From M3007 sp037445225 (GTDB lineage Bacteria > Bacteroidota > Bacteroidia > Chitinophagales > Saprospiraceae), in contig JBBIKW010000010.1 in assembly GCA_037445225.1 (NCBI GenBank), forward strand, positions 62,001 to 126,000: DNA of 64,000 bases. The letters are read 5' to 3'. Of this stretch, positions 46,331-54,560 are shown in pieces; positions within the stretch are counted from its first letter, which is position 1; each line of letters begins with the position of its first letter. Position numbers and translations under genes: made by a program. The notes under the pieces were generated by a model that did not search any database, was not told the origin of the DNA, and saw only the letters and a program-made list of their open reading frames with translations.

Positions 46331-47179
46331 TTACTGCCCGCTCGCTAAGGGAGTGCGCCCTGGCAATGGTACCAGAGAGGAGCTGCCTTGTTCGGGGTCC
46401 ATAACCAGAGGCACCATTCCGTTGGTGAAGATGACTTTAGCGTTGGGCGATTTGCTCAACTCCAACCAGGCTTCGATGGCTTTAAACTGCAAGATCTCGG
46501 GCGTCAACCCTTGAGAGATGATCTGATTGGCGTCGCGAATACCCTGTGCTTGCACGCGTTTGCGCTCGGCTTCTTGCCGCTCTTGCTGCAGGATAAACTC
46601 CATGCGGAGGGCCTGCTGCTCGGCTTCGAGCTTCTCTTCAATGGCCTTCGTGAGGTTGCGCGGCAATACGATGCTCTTTAGCAGCACTGCCTCCACGATG
46701 ATGCCCCGAGGCTCTAAGGTTTTCATCATCAGATCCCGAATCGCTACTTCTATCTCGGCCCGACTGCCGGAGTGCATGTCTTTAGCAAAATAACGCGCTG
46801 TCACATCGGCAACCGCTGAGCGGAAGACGGGCAGGATAAGCGTATTTTCGTAGTCCAGCCCTACATTGCGCAAAAGGTTGGGCGTCTCCTTTTGCATCAC
46901 GCGGTACAGGATTGATACCTCGCTCTGGATAGTCAGCCCTTCCTTTGAGGGAATGTTGACGTTGAGCTCTATGTTTTCCGTCTGCCCGCTGATCTTGACA
47001 ATCGTACTAATAAAGGGATTGAACGTGCGCAGACCGCTGGTGTGAACCTTATCCTCGTATTTGCCGAATGTTCGGCGCACCGCAAACTCGCCTTGGCGAA
47101 CAACGACGCAATGAGAAAATAAAAGTGGAAGCGCCATCAACAGGGTTATTACAATAGGCATTTTTACAGCGTTTCGCAT
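46331..47179 (-). CDS. SPFH/prohibitin-family membrane protein
   Basis: 282 residues with a strong Shine-Dalgarno (AAAAGGAG about 10 bases before the ATG at 47179). One N-terminal membrane helix (MPIVITLLMALPLLF) is followed by the band-7 domain (VVVRQGEFAVRRTFGKYED...TFNPFISTIVKI) and a coiled coil rich in Glu, Gln and Arg (about 190-230). Prohibitin homologues form ring-like assemblies at membranes and modulate FtsH-type proteases; the partner here is unknown. Lies 86 bases upstream of the photolyase stop-side boundary on the same strand. Confidence 0.87.
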   Translation of the reverse strand: MRNAVKMPIVITLLMALPLLFSHCVVVRQGEFAVRRTFGKYEDKVHTSGLRTFNPFISTIVKISGQTENIELNVNIPSKEGLTIQSEVSILYRVMQKETPNLLRNVGLDYENTLILPVFRSAVADVTARYFAKDMHSGSRAEIEVAIRDLMMKTLEPRGIIVEAVLLKSIVLPRNLTKAIEEKLEAEQQALRMEFILQQERQEAERKRVQAQGIRDANQIISQGLTPEILQFKAIEAWLELSKSPNAKVIFTNGMVPLVMDPEQGSSSLVPLPGRTPLASGQ

Positions 47180-47715
47180 ACAAATACTCCTTTTATTTTA
47201 TTTAATTTATAACACACCAACAATCGTTTCTATATCGCAGTTCAATCGAGTGCATGCTCTTTTGGCCAATCCGAGCAAAAGAGGCCTAAAATGCCGCAGC
47301 GTCTTTAGGGTGGAGCAGCGCGGTATTTAGAGCATTAGCGGTCCAGCAATGACTGATGGACACCTATAGTTTGGAGGCGCATAGGATGAGAAAGGTTATT
47401 AGAGAGGGCTGTCTTCGGCTGCGGCAGAGCAATGCCAAACCCTCGGAGGGCGGCACTACCCTCCGAGGGCAGAAGAGGCAAATGGCGTTCCTTTGGAAGC
47501 CGCGCTATCTGACGCAAGGGCTAGCACTGAGCTCTGCAACTTTGGCAACGCATTCAAAAAGACAAGAGCAAACGCCAGCCCCATGGCGAACGACAGAGGG
47601 AAACGGAAGGTTCAGCGCTGCACGTCTCTATATGGCTCTTGCCATAGAGGTTTGATCGCACAAACCATCGCGACTTTTGCACGAGTCTGTGCGCTGCGCG
47701 GGCTCGCTGAGGGGA
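47180..47715. other. 536-base stretch without a convincing gene; contains an inverted repeat
   Basis: Leader of the SPFH gene at the left side, then no reading frame with a credible start or protein-like composition. At 47440-47469 CCCTCGGAGGG and CCCTCCGAGGG form a perfect 11-bp stem with an 8-base loop. It has no T-run on either side, so it is not a standard terminator. The stretch may hold gene remnants. Confidence 0.5.
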
Positions 47716-48701
47716 TTAGTATCCTCCCATGTAAAGCCCTGGATCCGGGTGGCCATCGTCGTTGACGTCGAAGCCGGTGGCTTTGAGTTTGATTTTCAGA
47801 TAGCCGTTTTCTCCGGTAGTGCCAAAGTGGCTGACGATGTAGATGAGGCCGTAAGCCGTACGGTCGCCCATTTGGGTTCTGACAGCCAATACCTTGCCGT
47901 CTAATTTAGTGCGGCTTTCAACCTTGGGCCCAAAGCCGGTGCATTGCTTGATCACGGCAGCGAGCTGTTTATTGGTCTGGATCCGCTCAAATTGTTCACC
48001 GGTCAGCGAAGTGAGGGCTACCTCCGACTCGTTGACTTCATCCCAAGTGGCCGGCGGGATATTTCGGTCTTTGTACCTAAGGCCCTTAAAAAAGTTATAG
48101 GCGAAGGAGTCGTTTTTCGCGTAGGCGGGGGTCAGAAAGGCGTACATGGGCACTTGGGCGTTGAAATAATCCGTGGCAGTAAAGATCAGATCTACGAGCG
48201 ACTATTGCCGGCGGCATCGATCTCATCCATGATGGCGCCGTTGAGGATATCGATATAGCAACCGTATTTCTTGTTGTTTTGATTGCCCAAGTTAGCCGTG
48301 CCGTCGCTGTTGTAGGCGGGGCTCTCTGGAATAACGGGCAGCTGCTGTTCGATGTATTCTTGGGTGACGCCCATGTTGTAGGTGTTCTCATAGGGTGGCG
48401 CCTCAGGCGTATTCACTTCAGGATTCACCTGTGTGGCGGGTGTCGGCTCGCCCTTCTTTAGGCGGAGTTTTAGAATGGGTTCAAAGACTGAGATGCTCTC
48501 CCGAATGTTTTGCACCGCTTGCTGCAAATTAGCAGAAGTTTGCGCGGCGTCTTCACTCCACTTTTGAGTGGCTTGTTTGGCGTCTTCCGACATCTTTACG
48601 GGGTTGTTTTTGCTGGGATTTTGCGCCGTTAGGGCGGCTACACTGGCCATCAGAAGAACAAGAGAGATTGCTCTCCTGAGCCTATGTTGATAGAGGGACA
48701 T
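47716..48701 (-). pseudogene. secreted protein gene with one frameshift
   Basis: From the ATG at 48701 the start is a signal peptide (RAISLVLLMASVAALTAQ), then a Glu/Gln/Pro-rich helical region to IMDEIDAAGNSRS, where a TAG stop is met at 48194-48192. The next frame resumes protein-like sequence across the stop: LVDLIFTATDYFNAQVPMYA, continuing to GFDVNDDGHPDPGLYMGGY at 47716. Joining the frames needs one added base between 48195 and 48203. Joined length would be about 328 residues. No family recognised. An operator-like element lies upstream, pointing at this gene (48831-48785). Confidence 0.65.
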
Positions 48702-48784
48702 ACGCAATGGGATGGCAGTGCCGTTACTAAATAGCGAAATCATAGATGTACGGTTTGAGTTAAGAATGCACAATTGCTATGTTG

Positions 48785-48831
48785 CAAAGTTGTGCGGTTG
48801 TGGTAGCGGACGTCAATTACCTTTTTGGGTA
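48785..48831 (-). promoter_or_regulatory. operator-like element 1 with -7 box, pointing at the 48701 gene
   Basis: Minus strand: AGTACCCAAAAAGGTAATTG (dyad TACC-N6-GGTA at 48831-48818), then 39 bases from the first T of TACC to the first base of CAACTTTG (48792-48785), a near-match to TAnnTTTG. The same element and the same spacing occur at the two sites downstream of the kinase. The element is a likely binding site for the NarL-type response regulator encoded next door. Confidence 0.6.
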
Positions 48832-48837
48832 CTTTTG
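48830..48837 (+). promoter_or_regulatory. -7 box TACTTTTG for the histidine kinase gene, overlapping operator 1
   Basis: TACTTTTG on the plus strand matches TAnnTTTG; its first two bases are the last two of the GGTA arm of operator 1. Protein bound at operator 1 could therefore block this rightward promoter while activating the leftward one. It would give a leader of about 150 bases before the kinase ATG, so the assignment is tentative. Confidence 0.35.
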
Positions 48838-48995
48838 TTTTAGATTGCTACGGGTAGTTTCTCTACTTTAGGGCGGTGTGCGGGTGCTTCTGCGCACGAC
48901 ACGGCTTAGTGCCTATGGTCAGAGACATCTGAGAGCCCAGTTGTTCCGATTGGCTTCTGGTAGCTTAAAAAGGAGTGCCTGAGGATATCCATCAC

Positions 48996-51900
48996 ATGCA
49001 GTCGAACATAAACCCGAGGCATCTTTCTGCGATTCTCACTATCGCCATATGCTGCTTTATTTGTCCGTCGTTAACCTGCCAGGAGCGGTACGGCGCGTAC
49101 ATGCTGTATGCTTGGCGGCTGGGTCTTTCTGCCGGCCAAAACACTTTCGTGTGTGAGTCCGATGACGGTTTTTTGTGGATAGCTACAGAAAATGGGCTGG
49201 TAAGATTTGACGGTAGAAACTTTCGGCGAGTGCCGTCGGGACCCAACGGCATAACGGACAACCTCGTGACAGCCATAGCCCTTTCGGGAGATCAAAAGAG
49301 CCTCTGGGTGGGCTCCTTGAGGAGAGGGGCCGCCCGTTTCGATGTTTCCTCGCAAACCTTTCGGCCTTATCCTAAACTATGGCATTTCGACAGCCACCTT
49401 CAACGCGTTTCTAAGATAGTATGTCTGCCTAACGGGGAGGTTTATTTGGGTACCAGCGACATGGGCCTGGCCCGATATCTCCCTGCTCCAGCGGATACGT
49501 TCCAATTTTACGCGCCCGCTCCCATCGTCTTTCACGGCGGGGTGCCGACAAACCGCTACAGTGTGACAGATATGGTGCTCGACCCGAGCGATCCTGATCA
49601 GATCTGGCTTTTGTGCAATAATGGGGTCTACCGCTTCGACACTAGAGCGGAGGAATTTATTGCCTACTACGTACCCACCGATAATGAGGTGTATTGGACG
49701 AGCATAGCGCACGATGGTCAGAACGGCTTGTGGCTCGGCAGCTGGGGGAATGGGCCCTTTCACTTTGACGTAATGACTCGGTAGTTACGGCCTTTGTCGG
49801 CTAGGAGTGTGGATGGCTGGCCGATGCGGAGGGTGGTGGTGATGGACGTGGAGCAGATTAGCGATACGATGGTGCTTTGGGCATGTGGGTTAAACGGCTT
49901 ATTCGAGTACAATCCTCGGGCAGGGCAGTTCAAGCGCGTACTTCCTGAGGAGCGGTCGAGCGCGCCCTCGGTGCCTGCTTTGGAGTGTCTAGCCATCTCG
50001 AAAACGCGCCGTGCGGGCGTTTTTATTGGCATCAGAGGGAGGCTTTTGCAGTGGCATCCCTGCTTTAGTCGCTTGAGCAAGCGCATCCTGCCCGCTTCCG
50101 ACCGCCCAAACGATGAGATCTGTATCGGAAAGGGAGCTATAGATCCCCTGTTGAAGCGCTATCTCATTCCGACGGCAGGCCCGGTCAGCCTGTTAGCCGT
50201 TGAGCCGGCTACGCTTGCGGCTCGACTTATACCTGTTCGTACGGCTGGCCCTCTAAGTGGGCTGCGCCATTTAGCTGTGCTGCCGATACACGGCATGGTT
50301 GCGTTGAGCTTCGATGGTGTGCTCTATCGGGTGCAACTGGACAAGGCGGTGGCTCGGCTATCGCCGTTGCCCTGTGCTTTTCAAGGCAGCATTTTGCGCA
50401 TAGCATTGGACGCCCGGGGCTTTCTGTGGCTGCTTACCCGCCAAAACCTATACCGACTCGATGCCGCCACGCTTTCGCCCATCGACTCTTTCTCCTTCGA
50501 TGACTTTGTGCCGCCTATGGCCTCACCTTTCAGCCAACTTTATCTCTACCACCTCGAGACCAGCTCGGCTGGAGAAGCCTGGGTAGGCTCCAACCAAGGG
50601 CTTTGGTTGGCACAACCCGGTAAGAAGAAGCTTGTGCTCTTTCATCCGAAAAATGTACAAGGCAAATGGCTAAAAGACAAAGTCATCAAATCAATGGCCA
50701 TAGATGCTGAAGATCACTTGTGGGTCGGCTATAACGGCGACGGATTGGATATCTTCGATGTGCGGCACTTACAACCGGTCGAGTGGGCACAAGGCAGAAC
50801 CCTCTCTTCGCGACAGGTCAACGATATTGCTATCACGCCCAATGGTTACGCGCTGGCTACGACAACGGAAGGGCTGCTCGCCATCGACCGGAAAACCCTT
50901 CGCTGGAAGATGTTGGGCACCGAAGACGGGCTCGAAAGCCAATTCATGGATAAAACCCTTTGGGTGGCGCCCGATGGAAGGGTGTTTATTCATCATGGAA
51001 CCTTTCTCAATGTTTTTCATGAGAGCTACGTAAACCTCGAGCCGCAGCAACTCCAAGTGAATATTCTGAGCCTGAGCATCAACGGCGTCGAACAGGAGGT
51101 AGCTGCTTTTCGGAACGCAGTGAGCTATCTGTCTTTGCCGGCCTCCTCTAACACTATCGGCATCGCCTTTGCGGCTATGCACTGGCTTTACCCTTTTAAA
51201 ACCCAATACTCGTACTGCCTGCGTACGGAGGGGAGTACAGCGCAATGGCGGCCGCTCGATGAGCCGTTTCTCCAACTTACCGCACTTAAACCAGGCAAGT
51301 ATGTGCTGGAGCTGGGGGCACAAGGAGCAGGCGACGCCAGCAGCCGTGAAAAAGTCTTATTTATTGAGATACGTCCGCCGTTTTACGCCCGCACTTGGTT
51401 CATCGTGCTGTGCATAGCCCTTCTCTTTTCGTTTGCCTATGCCCTGTACACTTTCCGAATGAGCCAATTCAAAAAACAGTTGGAAGTCCGCGATGCCGTC
51501 TCCAGAAATCTGCACGACGACATAGGTTCTTCCCTGAGCAATATCCAAATTTTAGTCGAGCTCACCCACAGATATCTGGATGATCGGGAAAAGGCCGTTG
51601 CCTTTTTGGAACGGATAAGAGAAGACCTGTTGCGCATCAGCGAAGCCTTGAGCGAGATTGTGTGGAATGTCAACCCTAAATACGACGATCTTCAGTATCT
51701 CTTTGCCCGGATGAAGCGCTATGCGGCGGAGAGCTTTGAAGGAAAAGGTATCCGCGTCGAGTTGGATTTTCCTGAGGAAGGGAGGCATCTGAAGATGGGG
51801 ATGGAACAGAGGAGAGACCTCTTCCTCATCTTTAAAGAATGCATCCACAACCTCATCAGACACGCTAACGCTACTTGGGCTAAGGTAGAGGTAGAGCTGC

Positions 51901-52082
51901 ACTCCCACGAAGTGCGGATGACGATCAGCGATAACGGTGTCGGGTTTTCGCCGGAAAACGTACGCGCCGGCAATGGGTTGGCCTCTATGCGCCAAAGAGT
52001 CGCCAAGTGGAAGGGAAAACTCAAAGTAACAAGTATTCCCGGGAAAGGTACCTCGGTTGCCCTTACGATGCCCGTCCGATAG
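48996..52082 (+). pseudogene. Reg_prop sensor histidine kinase with an internal TAG
   Basis: 1028 codons in one frame from the ATG at 48996, with one internal stop, TAG at 49782-49784 (codon 263). Signal peptide (residues about 1-30), then periplasmic propeller repeats (FLWIATENGLVRFDG, LWVGSLRRGAARFD, LWVGYNGDGLDIFD), a Y_Y_Y-type Ig domain, one membrane helix (about 797-818), a HisKA_3 domain with phospho-acceptor His840 in NLHDDIGSSLSN and an HATPase domain (FKECIHNLIRHANA, SDNGVGF). The stop falls inside the propeller and the frame after it is clean. The response-regulator gene follows 66 bases after the end. Such kinases sense extracellular ligands. Confidence 0.85.
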
Positions 52083-52086
52083 GGAG

Positions 52087-52133
52087 TACCCGAAAAGGTA
52101 ATTGCTTAAGAAAGACTTCGAGACATATCTTTA
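52087..52133 (+). promoter_or_regulatory. operator-like element 2 with -7 box, upstream of the response regulator
   Basis: AGTACCCGAAAAGGTAATTG with dyad TACC (52087-52090) and GGTA (52097-52100). TATCTTTA at 52126-52133 is a -7-like box exactly 39 bases (first to first) from TACC. One base differs from the other two copies (G in the spacer). It is placed just after the kinase stop codon, so the regulator gene can be transcribed on its own. Center about -46 from the predicted start, typical for an activator. Confidence 0.6.
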
Positions 52134-52148
52134 TTGCTCAGTGATGCT

Positions 52149-52778
52149 ATGCGGTTAGTTATTTTTGAAGACAACGAAAGACTTCGCCAATCCTTAGAAT
52201 TGCTGCTTACAGACTTAAGTGGGCTCAAAGTCGTAGGGAGCTATGGCGATTTCTCTCAATTAGACCAAGTGCTCAGGAGTGCTTGTCCGGATGTGGCAGT
52301 GGTCGACATCGACATGCCGGATATGAGCGGCATTGAGGCCGTCGCTATCATCAAAGGGCGCTGCCCGCACTGCCGGGTAATGATGTTTACTGTTTTTGAC
52401 GATGACGACCGCATCTTTCAGAGTATCTGCAATGGGGCCGATGGCTATGTGTTGAAGAATTCCTCACCACTAAAAATCGTACAGGCCCTGCAAGATTTGA
52501 TGGAAGGGGGGGCGCCCATTAGTCCTTTCATTGCGCAGCGGATGTTCCAACATTTTAGACAGACGGCAAGCAAGCCTGACTATCCTCTTACACCTAGAGA
52601 GCGCGAGATCTTAAAATGGCTGGTTAAAGGTTACAGCTACAAGATGATTGCTGGCGAATGCTCCATATCCGTAGATACGGTGAAGAAACACCTGAGGAAC
52701 ATCTACACCAAGCTACACGTCAGCTGTGGCACAGAGGCCGTAGCAAAGGCGCTCAAGGACAGAATCGTTCCGCTTTGA
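52149..52778 (+). CDS. NarL/LuxR-family response regulator
   Basis: About 209 residues from the ATG at 52149, which sits 16 bases after a -7-like box; a TTG five codons earlier is also in frame. Receiver domain: acidic Glu7/Asp8, phospho-acceptor Asp53 in VVDIDMPDMSG, and Lys near 103 in GYVLKNSSPLK. C-terminal GerE-type helix-turn-helix: TPREREILKWLVKGYSYKMI...VKKHLRNIYTKL. It is the natural partner of the HisKA_3 kinase directly upstream. It appears intact although the kinase carries a stop. It probably binds TACC-N6-GGTA sites, one of which lies at its own promoter. Confidence 0.93.
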   Translation: MRLVIFEDNERLRQSLELLLTDLSGLKVVGSYGDFSQLDQVLRSACPDVAVVDIDMPDMSGIEAVAIIKGRCPHCRVMMFTVFDDDDRIFQSICNGADGYVLKNSSPLKIVQALQDLMEGGAPISPFIAQRMFQHFRQTASKPDYPLTPREREILKWLVKGYSYKMIAGECSISVDTVKKHLRNIYTKLHVSCGTEAVAKALKDRIVPL

Positions 52779-52789
52779 GCTTGCCGCAG

Positions 52790-52836
52790 TACCCAAAAAG
52801 GTAATTGTACAGCTGCTCTATCCGCTACCATTTTTG
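52790..52836 (+). promoter_or_regulatory. operator-like element 3 with -7 box, upstream of the Cys-rich secreted gene
   Basis: AGTACCCAAAAAGGTAATTG with TACC at 52790-52793 and GGTA at 52800-52803, identical to element 1. CATTTTTG at 52829-52836 is a near-match to TAnnTTTG, again exactly 39 bases from TACC. It begins 12 bases after the response-regulator stop and faces the gene at 52897. Confidence 0.6.
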
Positions 52837-52896
52837 TCCTAAAAGGAACTCGTTGCGGGAGTCTATCTGCCCCTGTGGCAATAAAAGGAGATCTTC

Positions 52897-53706
52897 GTGA
52901 GTAGTCAGCGACTATTTCTTTTGGCTTTCTGCCTCTATGCTTCGAGCCGACTAATAGCCCAAGGCTCACCCGATAGCCGGATGTGCACCTGTTTTCCGGA
53001 GCCTGTCCCCGACAATTTTATGCAAGGGACAAAAGTCGTGTACGGAACTGTTGGGGTCTATCTCAGCCCCTACTTAGAACTTCCACCTATGCAATGGCAG
53101 CCGGCGAAATTCACCATCCCCGTCCTCCCGTCGAGGCAAAATTGCCGAGCGTAGTACAGCATCTATATCACCGACGAGCAAAACCAAAAAGTATTCGAGT
53201 CGGCTGGAGCCAATAACGAGATCACTTACTCTTTGCCAGATTGCCACAAAACTTACACCGTAGTGCTGATGGCCTACAGCCGGTCTGCATCCGGAGGAGA
53301 CGGTAACTGCAGCCGCAGGATAACCGTCTCTGTCAAGCCTAAATGCAATACCGCCGATTGCCCTTGCGCCGAAAAAGGGATGAGTGCTCCCTTTACCCTC
53401 TCCGGAGAAATAGAGTGCAAAGGGGGCGTTGGCGCCGAAAACAGATACCTGTTGAAATACAATGTAACCAACAAATCGGACTGTGTCCTCGCCCTTCAAT
53501 CCCTTTCCCTTTTAAATCAAGTGGTCAAAACGTCCTCTTCGCGCATCGAGCCAAAGACCACTCAGACCGGTATGTCCGTTGGATTTGGCACCTCTGTCAA
53601 AACACCACCTCCTTCCGAGACTAAAATCAGTGCCACTGTGCAGTACACTCTAAACGGTAGGAAGTGCACTGAAACCTTTTATCTTCTCTATCGCAGATGC
53701 CATTAA
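52897..53706 (+). pseudogene. secreted Cys-rich protein gene with an internal TAG
   Basis: Starts with GTG at 52897, supported by AAAAGGAG seven bases upstream. Signal peptide LLAFCLYASSRLIAQ, then a first part ending LPSRQNCRA, and TAG at 53152-53154 (codon 86). The same frame continues for 183 codons to 53706 with YSIYITDEQNQKVFESAGAN, several Cys pairs (CNTADCPC, IECKGG) and a beta-rich end (SATVQYTLNGRKCTETFYLL). Full length would be about 269 residues. No family recognised. It has operator element 3 upstream. Confidence 0.7.
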
Positions 53707-53744
53707 CACCGATAACGTCCTCACTTTTTTAAAAACAACCTGCC

Positions 53745-54401
53745 ATGTTTCGCTGCGCGTTTTTCCAGCCCTGGATCTTGGGCCTGCTTCCCATTGAAGC
53801 CGCCTCCGTCATTGCCCTCGCAATAAATAATAGCCTCTCTTACTCAAACACCATTCCAAGCGGCGCAGCCTCCATACCTGCCGAATACAGCTTTGCGCCC
53901 AACCCTCAGTTCGAGCTGGCAGCATCGTCCGTGTTCAACCCGCAGATGGAATGCTACAGTGAAAAATGCCATCCGGATCTGGGAAGACCCTCGGTGGCAC
54001 AAAACTGGAGTTTGTGGCTGGGAACGAGACAACTCTACGGGTGCGTCATGAGCGAACTGGTGAACTGCTTACCTACCTGGCCCAACTTTATAATGGGAAA
54101 CGTCATGTCCGTAAAGACGGCAGTGGACGTATCGGGCATTACCAATGCCAGCATATCTGCAGGCGCTAAAAGAGTGCGCATGTCGTGCTGGGTATATATC
54201 GTGAAGGGATCCGTTTCGCTGGGATACGGGTCCACGGGAAAACCTCTGCAATGCGCAACCAGTGATGTTAAGCGCAAATGGGTAGAATTAAAACTCGACT
54301 ACGACGGGGCAAAGCTCGGTCCCGCCGATCAAATCGTCCTCTACGCTTATAAAGGCGATACAGAGTTTTATGTGGATGCTGTGAGTGTTACTGAAATTTG
54401 A
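53745..54401 (+). CDS. secreted beta-sandwich protein, probably carbohydrate-binding-like
   Basis: 218 residues. A hydrophobic start (FFQPWILGLLPIEAASVIAL) suggests export, though it is not an ideal signal peptide. NPQFELAAS followed later by NWSLWL, then KTAVDVSGITNASISAGAKRV and DTEFYVDAVSVTEI at the end resemble CBM4/9-like jelly-roll domains that begin NPxFE and end in a buried acidic strand. The middle (53990-54100) is also open in other frames, so a pair of compensating frameshifts cannot be excluded. Ligand unknown. It lies between the Cys-rich gene and the M19-like gene. Confidence 0.55.
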   Translation: MFRCAFFQPWILGLLPIEAASVIALAINNSLSYSNTIPSGAASIPAEYSFAPNPQFELAASSVFNPQMECYSEKCHPDLGRPSVAQNWSLWLGTRQLYGCVMSELVNCLPTWPNFIMGNVMSVKTAVDVSGITNASISAGAKRVRMSCWVYIVKGSVSLGYGSTGKPLQCATSDVKRKWVELKLDYDGAKLGPADQIVLYAYKGDTEFYVDAVSVTEI

Positions 54402-54560
54402 GACCCCTTCTCCTTAAGAAGAGTGGGTCGATAAAACCTCCTATAAAATGGTGGCTGAAGGGAAGCAGAACATTTCGCTTCTGAGCCGCCAGCCCCGTAA
54501 GGCAATAGGAGCCTTCTTATCTATAATAGCTTTTGTTTTCACCGTAAAACCTTTACTGTT

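Noticed and set aside
47356..47765. Rightward open frames of 90-99 codons
   Set aside because: Low-complexity composition, no start context, overlapping the hairpin and the tail of the leftward secreted gene.
53966..54169. Alternative frame within the 53745 gene as evidence of a double frameshift
   Set aside because: The main frame reads plausibly throughout (NPQFE to DAVSVTEI), so I kept it as intact, with reduced confidence.
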